In this document: piece by piece, positions 8,443-17,016 of the stretch
How the letters are laid out: each line of letters starts with the position of its first letter
How positions within the stretch are numbered: position 1 is the stretch's first letter
Assembly (NCBI GenBank): GCA_021299695.1
Contig: JAJTEK010000074.1
Span: 1-33,845, forward strand
DNA from: Pirellula sp.
Lineage (GTDB): Bacteria > Planctomycetota > Planctomycetia > Pirellulales > Pirellulaceae
Direction of reading: 5' to 3'
Length of the DNA stretch: 33,845 bases
The notes under the pieces: model-generated
What the model saw: the letters and a program-made list of their open reading frames with translations, nothing else
Told to the model about the DNA's origin: nothing
Database searches by the model: none
Made by a program: the position numbers and the translations under genes

Positions 8443-9384
8443 ATGGGGAGGCCCTCGATTATTAAGAGCGAAATTGCAATCGAAGCGTCCGGTTTGACGC
8501 GTTACTACGGCAGCAAACCGATCGTCAGACAAATCGACTTTGCTGTCCCGCGCGGGTCGGTCACCGGATTGCTGGGGCTTAATGGGACTGGCAAAACGAC
8601 AACGATTCGGATGCTGGTCGGATTGCTTGCCCCGACCCGAGGCCGATCGGCTGTGCTAGGAATTGATTCGCAGCAGCTATCGCCAAGCGATCGAGCTCGG
8701 ATCGGCTTTGCCGTCGAAGGTCATTTTCTCTACAACTGGATGAGCGTCGCGGCATGCGAGAGATTTCAATCGGGGACTTTTCCTAGATGGGACTCAAGAC
8801 TGTTTCGAGACACGATCGATCGCTTTGGTATTTCGCTCGATGCCAAAGTCAGTCAACTGAGTCGCGGTCAACGCGCAGGTGTCTCGCTTGCCTTGACCTT
8901 GTCGAGTTTGCCCGAGCTTTTGATTCTCGATGATCCCGCGCTGGGTCTTGATCCGGTCAATCGACGCGCACTCAATGAGACGATCCTCGAGTTTGTTCAA
9001 TCGGGAGATCGCACTGCGTTGCTCAGCAGTCATCTGCTCGATGATGTCGAACGCATTGCTGACCGGATCTTGATCATGGTCAATGGTCGGATCGCTGTCG
9101 ATTGCCCTTTGGAGTCACTGGTCGATCGGGTCTCGTGCTGCACCGTGGAGTTGGACGACGATACGACCAAGCTTGGACAGATACCGAGACTGATTCATGC
9201 CAGACGCGTAGGTAAGCGATGCGTTTTGACGCTGGTCGATTTCGATTCCCAGACGCAGGACGCACTGCAAAGGATCGGCGGTGAGAATCTGTCTCGAAAT
9301 CCTGCTGCTTTTGACGAAGCCGCCATCGCTTATCTGTCTCGATCTCGCGGCAGCGAGTCGTTTTTCACTCCCTCGCAACCCTGA
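8443..9384 (+). CDS. ABC transporter ATP-binding protein (YtrB/ABC-2 type)
   Basis: A 313-residue ABC ATPase. From ATG 8443 the Walker A motif GLNGTGKT is at residues 45-52, the signature LSRGQ at 139-143, Walker B LLILDD at 159-164, the D-loop GLD at 168-170 and the switch histidine at 197. The Q-loop position reads VEGHFLY (Glu instead of Gln), which is common in ABC-2 exporters. The residue after the Walker B aspartate is Asp rather than the usual catalytic Glu. A C-terminal extension of about 90 residues follows the nucleotide-binding domain. The frame is open back to 8311 inside the gntR gene, but that part shows no family similarity, so 8443 is preferred. It would energise the permease encoded 41 bp downstream. 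Confidence 0.9.
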   Translation: MGRPSIIKSEIAIEASGLTRYYGSKPIVRQIDFAVPRGSVTGLLGLNGTGKTTTIRMLVGLLAPTRGRSAVLGIDSQQLSPSDRARIGFAVEGHFLYNWMSVAACERFQSGTFPRWDSRLFRDTIDRFGISLDAKVSQLSRGQRAGVSLALTLSSLPELLILDDPALGLDPVNRRALNETILEFVQSGDRTALLSSHLLDDVERIADRILIMVNGRIAVDCPLESLVDRVSCCTVELDDDTTKLGQIPRLIHARRVGKRCVLTLVDFDSQTQDALQRIGGENLSRNPAAFDEAAIAYLSRSRGSESFFTPSQP

Positions 9385-9425
9385 TCTACCCAACTGAACC
9401 CAACCTATCCATGAGGTAGAATTCG

Positions 9426-11588
9426 ATGAACGCATATCTCTTTAAAGAACTTCGTGAAACGGCGCGTTGGTTACCCCTGGCATGGCTCATCTTCGCTGGT
9501 CTGCTCTATGTAGCTCTGCCACAGATGTCGAATCTTTATTTAACACAAGGCCTTGCAGATAGGTTAGTTTTTCAAACCGCCATCGGCGGTAGCTTGGTTG
9601 CCTTCGGACTCGGGCTCGCACAATTCATGCTCGATCAGCGAAGCTCTGCGAGGGCATTTCTCGTCCATCGCAGTTTGACGCCATCGCAACTGTTTCGCGG
9701 CAAACTCCTCGTAGGCCTAGGAATCTATGCACTGGGCGTTGGCGGTCCATTGATGCTGCTGACACTCTACCTAAGTTGGATTTCCGATCGATTTCCGTGC
9801 ACTCCTTTTCAAACGATCCCAGCATGGGTCATTTCCATCTTTTGCACTGCTTTTTATTTTGCAGCGTGCCTAGTTTCTTGTAGCAACGCGCGATGGTTCG
9901 GTACGCGTTGCTTTCCAATCGTCGGCTCGATTTTGATCGTATCGGGAGCTTGTGTGATTCTGGCGCCAGAGCTTCTATGGATCGTTGCGTTGATTCTATG
10001 TCTCCCCGCTTTTGGACTCATCGCTATGATTCGCGCTGCGTCCGAGAGCTTTGTCTTCGCTTCGTCAGCACCTTCGCCGACCGCTAACGTTCCGATTGGT
10101 TGGGAGCGTAGATTCATCCTGACGATTACCAGTATTGCCATCGTGGCCGCAATCGGTGGCACATTTAGATCGTTGCTTACACAGCAGTCGCGAACCCTAT
10201 CCACCTACTACGATCTCAAGATAGATCCAAGTGGTGATCCGAATCTCGTTGTGTATCAAAACACTCCGGACATCAATGAACCAAGGAAGCTAGTTCAGTC
10301 GATTCGTTACACGATGGAAAATGGCCAATTGCTTTCGGAAGAAAGCACGAAACCTAATGCGAAGCTAAACGATCGCTCGTGTTACTTTATCAACCGTCCG
10401 AAAGGCTACGCGGAGTTGATTTTCCAATGGAACCCGAACTACTTGGGACAGAGATCGGGACAGAATTACTTTCAAATGAACAACGGCTTTGTTCATTCGT
10501 ACGGATTGTCCTTCCAAGGATGGAGACTAGACCATGTAATCGGTGCAAACGGCATGACGGAGAATGGTCGATATCCAAGCGAGCCGTTTTCCGGTCGAGT
10601 CCGACAGATCATTGATTACGGGAATCATGCCAACGGTCCTCAGCCAGAGAATCCTTCGACCAATGCCATTCCTCGAATGCACATTGTCGATGGTGATGGT
10701 ATCGTCGAGATCGAGCTGGATAAAAAGCAAGTGCGTCGCATTGGCAATCTACCCGGGAGTCAGTGGGGTTGGGGTACCTCCAGTCCCTCTTTATTTCAGG
10801 GGCATCAGGCACCAAGGTATCTCTATTTCTTTTTAGATCAGCAAATACATGTCTATGCATCTACAGCGCGGCAAGGTGACATCGAGTCGGTCCAAGATGA
10901 ATTGCCAACCTACAAGTTCGATTCCAAAATCGATGTTCCGTCGGAGTTCAAATCGGGTGTATTCCAGTTTTGGTTCGGAGCAACTGGCCATTACACATTC
11001 TTTGAAAACATGTTGATCCAGGTGGAGAACGAGCCGAAGCGGCCTGGATATCGAATCGCAAGTTCCAGTCCCGGGAACTCCAAACTCAAGTCCTATGAGT
11101 TTCCCATTCCAAAGTCCTTGATCACCAAGGATACGGAAGTGAGTCCCATCGGGATCGGTCTATTGGGTGCGATCGTACCACCTGTTGCCATGTTTCCATA
11201 TGCTGTCTTCCTTCCCTTTTTGGGTGTGTTTCCCTACCCGTACTACTCCATACCAGACCATATCGGATGGTTGGTCGGGGCGCTGGTCTTGCAAATCGCC
11301 ATCGCAATGATCCTGGCCTATCTCGCGGCACAACAGCGTGGTCTATCGGCTCGATCAAGAACCCTATGGCTGATTTTGTCTGCGTTGCTTGGCCCCGCAA
11401 GCTCGCTTGCTATCCTCGCCATCTACCCCGAATGCTTCCGCGAACCTTGCCCGAGATGCGATAAGCGCCGGCGGGTGGAGAATGAGCTATGCGAACACTG
11501 CGGCAAAGCTTGGGATAAACCCGCCGATGAAGGCATCGAAATTATCGAGACGAGTTCGAATGCGATCAACGAAGCCGTCCTGGCTTAG
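9426..11588 (+). CDS. ABC-2-like permease with large extracytoplasmic domain and C-terminal zinc ribbon
   Basis: A 720-residue membrane protein. About six hydrophobic segments lie in the first 210 residues (WLPLAWLIFAGLLYVALP is the first), with another near 235-255. Then comes a soluble stretch of roughly 320 residues (about 255-575), rich in Asn, Gln, Tyr and Ser, which must face outside if the topology is right. Three more helices span about 575-665. The tail holds CPRC (675-678) and CEHC (689-692), a four-cysteine zinc-ribbon-like module, presumably cytoplasmic. It follows the ATPase gene by 41 bp and should be its membrane partner. Neither the large outer domain nor the zinc ribbon is part of a minimal ABC-2 permease. 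The substrate is unknown. Base composition here is visibly more AT-rich than in the yacG or gnd regions. Confidence 0.8.
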   Translation: MNAYLFKELRETARWLPLAWLIFAGLLYVALPQMSNLYLTQGLADRLVFQTAIGGSLVAFGLGLAQFMLDQRSSARAFLVHRSLTPSQLFRGKLLVGLGIYALGVGGPLMLLTLYLSWISDRFPCTPFQTIPAWVISIFCTAFYFAACLVSCSNARWFGTRCFPIVGSILIVSGACVILAPELLWIVALILCLPAFGLIAMIRAASESFVFASSAPSPTANVPIGWERRFILTITSIAIVAAIGGTFRSLLTQQSRTLSTYYDLKIDPSGDPNLVVYQNTPDINEPRKLVQSIRYTMENGQLLSEESTKPNAKLNDRSCYFINRPKGYAELIFQWNPNYLGQRSGQNYFQMNNGFVHSYGLSFQGWRLDHVIGANGMTENGRYPSEPFSGRVRQIIDYGNHANGPQPENPSTNAIPRMHIVDGDGIVEIELDKKQVRRIGNLPGSQWGWGTSSPSLFQGHQAPRYLYFFLDQQIHVYASTARQGDIESVQDELPTYKFDSKIDVPSEFKSGVFQFWFGATGHYTFFENMLIQVENEPKRPGYRIASSSPGNSKLKSYEFPIPKSLITKDTEVSPIGIGLLGAIVPPVAMFPYAVFLPFLGVFPYPYYSIPDHIGWLVGALVLQIAIAMILAYLAAQQRGLSARSRTLWLILSALLGPASSLAILAIYPECFREPCPRCDKRRRVENELCEHCGKAWDKPADEGIEIIETSSNAINEAVLA

Positions 11589-11624
11589 GAGATGGCGGAA
11601 AACCCGACGAGAGTTCCCAGGTTC

Positions 11625-12455
11625 TCAGTTGACGTTCAATTGGCCATGTTTTCGCTTTGCCGACGCAAGCCCAGCAAGTCCAAACAAAAGGACCGTCAAG
11701 GTGGCTGAGGCAGGCTCGGGAACCGCACCATTATCAGATCCATTGTGCAACCTCACGAAGTAATTGTCGATACCACTCTCAGTTGCCTTAAAAACCCCAA
11801 GAGATCCGTGACTAACCCCGTTTGCGTATCCGAGAGTAATCTCACCACCAGTTGATGAAAAATCTGGATGCGAACCGATGATCTGCAATCCGGTTGTCAT
11901 ATTGATCTGATTAAAATCAGATGATGTCAAATTGTTTCGCGTGACGGAAACCCATTGCTTATTCTGTGACGTACTGGCAGCCTCAATCATGGAGATATAG
12001 AAATTGCCACCTTGAACCAAGAGCAAGTTATATCCAACCGCTCCGCCAATTGCAGGTGTGTTCGGAGCAGGATCGAAGTAGTTGGTCATAACTATGTGGA
12101 ACGAGTAGTCGACAAAGCCAAATGCTCCTTGGGTCGAAGGATTCCATCTGAAGGCGGTTCCAGCAACATCTCGCAGATGCGATACTCTCAACAAACCTTC
12201 TCTCAATGTTAGCAAAGCTTGCTGATAACTGCCAGGGATTCCACCGCTCGAGATGGTGGTGGTCACAAAAGAGGCTCCTTGCCCTGGCGTCGTATCAATG
12301 AATTTCGCGGATGTCCAAACAGACGGATTGAAATTTGCGTCCTGAAAGGAAACTACTGTTCCGAAGACATACTGGAAGCTCGTAATACTAAACAGAAACA
12401 TCGTCACGAATTGGAAAACACCACGACGAATGATTGACACCTTGATAGCTCGCAT
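11625..12455 (-). CDS. PEP-CTERM sorting-domain protein
   Basis: A 276-residue exported protein. The start at ATG 12455 is set by a strong Shine-Dalgarno (GGGAGG, 7 bp before the ATG); the frame is open to 12515 but that part lacks such support. Residues 1-35 form a basic then hydrophobic signal peptide. The C-terminus shows the full PEP-CTERM tripartite signal: VPEPAS, a hydrophobic helix (ATLTVLLFGLAGLAS) and a basic end (AKRKHG). Such proteins are cut and anchored or released by exosortase, which is not encoded in this window. The middle part is Ser/Thr/Asn/Gly-rich with no domain that I recognise. It converges on the permease gene with a 36-bp gap and is lower in GC than the housekeeping genes nearby. 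Confidence 0.85.
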   Translation of the reverse strand: MRAIKVSIIRRGVFQFVTMFLFSITSFQYVFGTVVSFQDANFNPSVWTSAKFIDTTPGQGASFVTTTISSGGIPGSYQQALLTLREGLLRVSHLRDVAGTAFRWNPSTQGAFGFVDYSFHIVMTNYFDPAPNTPAIGGAVGYNLLLVQGGNFYISMIEAASTSQNKQWVSVTRNNLTSSDFNQINMTTGLQIIGSHPDFSSTGGEITLGYANGVSHGSLGVFKATESGIDNYFVRLHNGSDNGAVPEPASATLTVLLFGLAGLASAKRKHGQLNVN

Positions 12456-12662
12456 AGAAAACCTCCCTGTTAGAAAAATTGAATCTGGCTGGGTAAACCA
12501 TTCCATGAAAGCCAAAACGATTCAGCTTTTGCATCTGCCTGTGGTTAACTGCCAAATCAGACTACGACCAGTAGTCGGACGCAAATGCTATATACAATCA
12601 TCGCAAAGATCCCGAGTGTGATTAATTCTGTTTTGACGGTTGAATCGGTTGAATCGCCCGGT
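12456..12662. other. Leader and promoter region of the PEP-CTERM gene
   Basis: AT-rich non-coding DNA upstream of the minus-strand PEP-CTERM gene. It contains the Shine-Dalgarno just after 12455 and a dyad GACTAC-5 bp-GTAGTC (12560-12576) about 105 bp upstream of the start codon that could be an operator. No gene is visible on either strand. Confidence 0.45.
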
Positions 12663-12763
12663 CCGGTGGCTTACGCACACCGGCAGAGAAGTTCCGCCCT
12701 CCGGGCTAAAACCAAACAGCCGGATCTCTACGGGAGATCCACTATGTGCGGGCCCTTAGGCCC
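12663..12763. repeat. Cluster of four short GC-rich hairpins, probable dispersed intergenic repeat
   Basis: Four consecutive stem-loops lie in 101 bp: CCGGTG/CACCGG with a 9-nt loop (12663-12683), GCCC/GGGC with a 3-nt loop (12696-12706), GGATCTC/GAGATCC with loop TACGG (12722-12740) and GGGCC/GGCCC with loop CTTA (12750-12763). It lies just downstream of tmk on the minus strand. Hairpins of the GTGGCTTACGCAC and CCCTCCGGGC kind resemble repeats I recall from planctomycete intergenic regions. They may also help end transcription of the tmk series, although none has a U-tract. Confidence 0.7.
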
Positions 12764-12778
12764 ACGCTAGGCGATGGG

Positions 12779-13420
12779 TTATCGGCTGCGGAGGACTTGG
12801 GAAGATCGAAAATCGATCTCCTCTTTTACAATCGCAATGATCTCTCGATGGATCGCCTGGATGTCTTGATTCGCTTCGACAATGGCCGTCCGACCTGGGC
12901 AACATGGAAGCTGCGCGAGGAATCCGTCGCGGACCTTCTCGAAGTATTCGATCCCCCGTTTCTCGAGTCGGTCCTGGCCCCGTTGGATTCGCGAGGCTGC
13001 GATCGCAGGATCGATGTCGAGCACGATCGTTACGTCGGGCAAGCACCCTGCCGTGGCGATCTTACCGACCTGCCAGAGCGCTTCGACATCGAGCCCACCG
13101 GCGGAACCTTGGTAGACGACGTTGGCAAGCAGAAATCGATCGCAAACGATTGTCCAACCCGCTTCGAGTGCTGGCCGGATATTCTCCGCGACGAGTTGGG
13201 CTCGGGCAGCCATGTACAAGAGCATCTCGGTGGTGTTGGCAAGCGGGATATCTTCGCGATGCAAGAGGATCTCACGAACCGCCGTGCCGAGCTTGGTCGA
13301 TCCGGGATCTCGGTGGGTCTGGACTTTGTGGCCTTGGGCGGTAAGCCACTGGGCAAGGAGTTCGATTTGGGTGGACTTGCCTCCACCGTCGATGCCGTCG
13401 AGGGTGATGAACATAGGCAT
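12779..13420 (-). CDS. tmk: Thymidylate kinase
   Basis: A 213-residue dTMP kinase, which phosphorylates dTMP to dTDP for DNA synthesis. The P-loop is GIDGGGKST near residues 9-17. The substrate-site motif RDPGSTKLG stands where REPGGT-x-x-G is usual. The DR motif is in CDRFLLANVVYQG near 110, and the LID region RIQRGQDRLEKRG follows. Length is normal for the family. The ATG at 13420 overlaps the stop of the EF-G fragment upstream (TAATG); a second ATG two codons later (13414) is equally possible. The frame is open further upstream inside the EF-G gene, but that part is not tmk-like. It is the last gene of the long minus-strand series. Confidence 0.93.
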   Translation of the reverse strand: MPMFITLDGIDGGGKSTQIELLAQWLTAQGHKVQTHRDPGSTKLGTAVREILLHREDIPLANTTEMLLYMAARAQLVAENIRPALEAGWTIVCDRFLLANVVYQGSAGGLDVEALWQVGKIATAGCLPDVTIVLDIDPAIAASRIQRGQDRLEKRGIEYFEKVRDGFLAQLPCCPGRTAIVEANQDIQAIHREIIAIVKEEIDFRSSQVLRSR

Positions 13421-14964
13421 TACATCGCGAACGATTCCATGTCTTCCTTCGGCGCGATCTGGTACCCCTGGGGTTCCATGGAGCATCCTGCGCGGCCTTG
13501 GCTAAGGGACCGAATGGCGCTGGAGTAACCGAAGAGTTCTTTCAAAGGTGCTAGCGCGGTGACTTGGGTGATCCCACCACGGGCTTCGGTCTTCTCGATA
13601 AGCCCTCGGCGTTGTTGCAGATCGCCGACGATTTCGCCGAGGTAATCGGCCGGGGTGGTGATTTCCATGCGCATCATGGGCTCAAGAAGCGCTGGCCCGC
13701 CGGCCTTTAAACCTTCATCGAAGGCATCGTTGGCCGCGATTCGGAATGCGACTTCGTCGGAGCCGATTTCGGCAAGCTCGGCGCCGAGGATGCTGATACG
13801 CATCCCGGCAAGCGGGAATGAGCCGACCAATCCACCCCCTTCGGCTCGGTTTTTGAGTTCCTCTAAGGCGACTTGGCGAAGATTCTCCGGGAGCATTTTT
13901 TCCGGCGGTGTGCGGTCTAGAACGATGACTTTGGCGGCGAGTTCCTCAAGGGGCTCAAAACGCACTCTCAGGCGAGCAAAGAGGTTCTGAGATCCGACTT
14001 GGCGATTGCACTGTCCGGTGACTTCGGCTGGACCGTGAATGGTTTCTCGGTAAGAGACGCGCGGTTTGTAGAATTTGACGTTGAGGTGGTAGTCTCGCAC
14101 AAGGCGATTTTTGATCACTTCGAGGTGGAGTTCCCCCATGCCAGAGATGATGGTCTGGCCCGATTCGGGGCTTTCGCTGGCGTGGAAGGTCGGATCCTGT
14201 CGCTTGAGCATATCGAGGACTTCGGCGAGTTTTTTGCGCTCGGTGGTATTTTCTGGCTCGATCGCCATGGAGATAACCGACTGGGCGAACTGGATCGATG
14301 GCAACTGGACCATCTCTCGGGTATCGCAGAGCGTATCGCCGGTGATTGAATCACGAGGTCCGATCGCGCAAGCGATATCGCCGCATTCGAGGGTATCGAT
14401 TTGCCCCTGACGGTCCCTTTTTGAGGCGTGGATTTGCCAGAGCTGTGCGACGTTCTCTTTCTTGTCGCGATTGGGATTGTAGACACGGGAGTTCGATTCG
14501 AGTTTGCCTGAATAAACACGGATCCAAAACATATCGCCGGTTTTGGCGGGAAGGATTTTGAAGACCAGGGCGCAGAATGGGTCGTTCGGATCGGGTTTGC
14601 GGAGGAGCTTTTTATCGGCTTTCTTCGGATCGCAGCCTTCGACCGCAGGACGATCCAGGGGGCAAGGCAAGTAAGCAGCGACGCCATCGAGGAGCGGTTG
14701 GACCCCCACACCGTGCAGGGCTGAGCCGCACAGGACGGGCTGGATCGCTTGGCTGATGCAAGCTTCCCGAACCGCTTTTCGAATCAGATCCGCGGGGATG
14801 GGTTTTTCGTCCATCGCCAATTGCATCAACTCTTCGTTGAGCGAGTAGAGCTTTTCGAGCATGACATTTCGCCAATCGCGAGCGTCGGCCAGGAGCTCCT
14901 CGGGGATGTCTTGGACCATGACGGTCCTTCCTGCGTCTTCGGTGCTGAAGCTCAGGAGTTTCAT
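13420..14964 (-). CDS. Elongation factor G paralogue, C-terminal fragment (domains II-V) of an interrupted gene
   Basis: A 514-residue reading frame equal to EF-G after the first part of the G domain. It includes the G5 motif in CGSALHGVGVQPLLD, domain II (DPFCALVFKI), domain III (ISGMGELHLEV), domain IV and domain V (MEITTPADYLGEIVGDL, then GYSSAIRSLSQGRA). Directly upstream in another frame lies the N-terminal part of the same protein. In frame with this fragment, just before its ATG, the sequence reads R-A-I-I-D-L-I-D, which is normal EF-G, so coding similarity continues past the ATG and the ATG is an internal Met. The gene was therefore one reading frame that lost about 25 or 28 nt (length 1 mod 3). 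Apart from that break it looks intact. A sequencing or assembly error is possible. Confidence 0.85.
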   Translation of the reverse strand: MKLLSFSTEDAGRTVMVQDIPEELLADARDWRNVMLEKLYSLNEELMQLAMDEKPIPADLIRKAVREACISQAIQPVLCGSALHGVGVQPLLDGVAAYLPCPLDRPAVEGCDPKKADKKLLRKPDPNDPFCALVFKILPAKTGDMFWIRVYSGKLESNSRVYNPNRDKKENVAQLWQIHASKRDRQGQIDTLECGDIACAIGPRDSITGDTLCDTREMVQLPSIQFAQSVISMAIEPENTTERKKLAEVLDMLKRQDPTFHASESPESGQTIISGMGELHLEVIKNRLVRDYHLNVKFYKPRVSYRETIHGPAEVTGQCNRQVGSQNLFARLRVRFEPLEELAAKVIVLDRTPPEKMLPENLRQVALEELKNRAEGGGLVGSFPLAGMRISILGAELAEIGSDEVAFRIAANDAFDEGLKAGGPALLEPMMRMEITTPADYLGEIVGDLQQRRGLIEKTEARGGITQVTALAPLKELFGYSSAIRSLSQGRAGCSMEPQGYQIAPKEDMESFAM

Positions 14965-14969
14965 ATCGA

Positions 14970-15470
14970 TCAGATCGATGATCGCGCGGGAATCGCGACG
15001 GGTTCGGCCCCTAGCCTAGGTCCAATCTCTTCGAGAACTCGGTAAAAGTCGGCACCTTCGCGATCGAGTTTGTTGATAAAGACGATCCGAGGAACGCCGT
15101 ACTTGTTGGCTTGCCGCCAAACCGTTTCGCTTTGGGCTTCGACCCCTTCGCGGGCGCTGAACACGACGACGGCCCCGTCGAGGACACGCAGGCACCGTTC
15201 GACTTCGGCAGTGAAGTCGACGTGGCCTGGGGTATCGAGGAGGTTGACCGAGCAGTCTTTCCAACGGAACGTGACGCAAGCGGCAAAGATGGTGATGCCG
15301 CGTTGCTGTTCTTCCGGATCGTCATCGGTTTCCGTGGTCCCTGAGTCGACGGCTCCAGCTCGGTGCTTGGCACCGCTCATGTAGAGCATCTGCTCGGTGA
15401 CGGTCGTTTTCCCCGCATCGATATGGGCGATGATACCGATATTTCGGATGGTCTTTAGCTCGCGAGCCAT
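14970..15470 (-). CDS. Elongation factor G paralogue, N-terminal GTPase fragment of an interrupted gene
   Basis: A 166-residue frame with most of the EF-G GTPase domain: G1 AHIDAGKTT near residues 15-23, the switch I region with the G2 threonine (RGITI), G3 DTPGHVDF near 79-86 and G4 NKLD near 133-136. It reads [10 protein letters not shown] as expected and then switches to the unrelated ARSSI and a stop, while the expected continuation (about nine residues and then R-A-I-I-D-L-I-D-M) resumes in another frame. The lost residues belong to the G' region between G4 and G5. Because translation GTPases need the whole G domain plus domains II-V, neither fragment should work as an elongation factor by itself. 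Planctomycetes usually carry EF-G paralogues, so the cell may have an intact copy elsewhere. Confidence 0.85.
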   Translation of the reverse strand: MARELKTIRNIGIIAHIDAGKTTVTEQMLYMSGAKHRAGAVDSGTTETDDDPEEQQRGITIFAACVTFRWKDCSVNLLDTPGHVDFTAEVERCLRVLDGAVVVFSAREGVEAQSETVWRQANKYGVPRIVFINKLDREGADFYRVLEEIGPRLGAEPVAIPARSSI

Positions 15471-15540
15471 ACGTTGGTTTGCCGATGCTTTCCACGATGA
15501 GTAAACGAAAAATCAAGTCGATCGCTTGAACTTGGTGGTC

Positions 15541-17016
15541 TTAGCTCGGTTCCTTGCGCAGGTCGAGCCACTCGCTGTGGAATACACCTTGGCGATCGAG
15601 CCGTTGGTAGGTGTGGGCACCGAAGTAATCCCTTTGGGCCTGGAGCAGGTTCGACGGGAGCCGGGCTAGCCGATAGCTATCGAAGTACCCCAAGGCGGTG
15701 GTGAAAGCTGGGACAGGGAGGCCAAGATGGCTTGCGGCCATGACGACTGCTCGCCACGATTCCTGAGCATTGTCGATCGCTTTTTTGAAGTAGGGATGAA
15801 GCAAGAGGTTCTCGAGGTTCGGATCGGCGTCGAAGGCCTCTTTGATGCGATCGAGGAACTGGGCGCGGATGATGCAACCGCCGCGCCAGAGCAAGGCGCA
15901 GTCGCCGTAGTTGAGCCCCCAGTCGAGTTCTTTGCTGGCCTCTTGCAATTGCACGAAGCCTTGGGCATACGAACAAATCTTCGATGCATAGAGCGCCTGG
16001 CGAACCGCTTCGATGAACTTCTTGCGGTCGGAAACCAACTCCTTGACGGCCTTATCAAAGGCTGGGTTGTGCGAAGGGACTGGAGCCGAAAGGACCTTGC
16101 TGGCTCTCACGCGAGCTTCCTTCATCGCAGCCAAGCATCTGGCGTACACGGCGGTGGTCACCAGGGTGCTTGGGACCCCTAGGTCGAGCGCCAGTTGGCT
16201 CATCCATTTCCCAGTGCCTTTGGCTCCGGCGACATCGAGGATTTGGTCGACAAGGTATCCATTGCCACCTTGGTCATCGCGGACACTGAAAATATCTCGG
16301 CTGATTTCGATCAGGTAGCTTTGAAGTTCTCCACGATTCCAATCTTCAAACACACCGTAGAGTTCGTCGTTGGATAGACCGGCCGCTTCTTTGAGCAACA
16401 GATAGGCTTCGCAGATCAACTGCATATCGCCATACTCGATGCCGTTGTGGACCATTTTGACGTAATGTCCAGCACCGCGTGGCCCGACCCATTCGCAACA
16501 AGGGATGTCGTTGTTGGGTCCGACCTTGGCCGAGATCGCTTGGAAGATCGGTTTGATGGCAGGCCATGCCGCTTTGCTGCCGCCGGGCATAAGGCTCGGT
16601 CCCTTGAGCGCTCCTTCTTCTCCACCCGAAACGCCCGATCCGACGAACAGGAGCCCTTTGCTTTCGACCTGCTTGGTCCGACGTTCGGTATCGACGTAAT
16701 GGGTATTGCCACCGTCGATGAGAATGTCGCCCGGCTCAAGGTGGGGTGTCAACTGATCGATCAGGTCGTCGACGGCTGGCCCCGCCTTGACGAGCATCAT
16801 CACCACCCGAGGTCGCTTGAGGTTCTTGACCATCTCAGGGATCGAGTGGCAGCCGACAAAGTTCTTGCCCTTGGCTCGCGTTGCCATCAACTCGTCGACC
16901 TTTTCGGTGGTGCGATTAAAGACCGCCACGCGGTAGCCACGGCTCTCGACGTTCAGAGCGAGGTTCTCGCCCATAACAGCCAAACCAATCAATCCGAAAT
17001 CGCACAAGTCGCTCAT
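15541..17016 (-). CDS. gnd: 6-phosphogluconate dehydrogenase, decarboxylating
   Basis: A 491-residue enzyme converting 6-phosphogluconate and NADP+ to ribulose 5-phosphate, CO2 and NADPH in the oxidative pentose phosphate pathway. The N-terminal Rossmann motif is GLIGLAVMGENLALN (residues 8-22), and the NRTTEK segment that contacts the cofactor phosphate is at 34-39. The substrate site is visible as DGGNTHY, GSGVSGGEEGA and GAGHYVKMVHNGIEYGDMQLI, with the catalytic Lys and nearby Asn. The C-terminal all-helical dimer domain ends in AHTYQRLDRQGVFHSEWL, as in other Gnd proteins. Length is normal. It lies 70 bp upstream of the interrupted EF-G gene and about 175 bp downstream of the LarA-family gene, whose possible sugar-acid substrate may connect the two. 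Confidence 0.95.
   Translation of the reverse strand: MSDLCDFGLIGLAVMGENLALNVESRGYRVAVFNRTTEKVDELMATRAKGKNFVGCHSIPEMVKNLKRPRVVMMLVKAGPAVDDLIDQLTPHLEPGDILIDGGNTHYVDTERRTKQVESKGLLFVGSGVSGGEEGALKGPSLMPGGSKAAWPAIKPIFQAISAKVGPNNDIPCCEWVGPRGAGHYVKMVHNGIEYGDMQLICEAYLLLKEAAGLSNDELYGVFEDWNRGELQSYLIEISRDIFSVRDDQGGNGYLVDQILDVAGAKGTGKWMSQLALDLGVPSTLVTTAVYARCLAAMKEARVRASKVLSAPVPSHNPAFDKAVKELVSDRKKFIEAVRQALYASKICSYAQGFVQLQEASKELDWGLNYGDCALLWRGGCIIRAQFLDRIKEAFDADPNLENLLLHPYFKKAIDNAQESWRAVVMAASHLGLPVPAFTTALGYFDSYRLARLPSNLLQAQRDYFGAHTYQRLDRQGVFHSEWLDLRKEPS

Noticed and set aside
12746-13528. Plus-strand frame of 260 codons over tmk
   Set aside because: Antisense to a clear thymidylate kinase. The same reasoning removes the plus-strand frames at 16447-17070, 21711-22661, 29025-29795 and 29946-30608.
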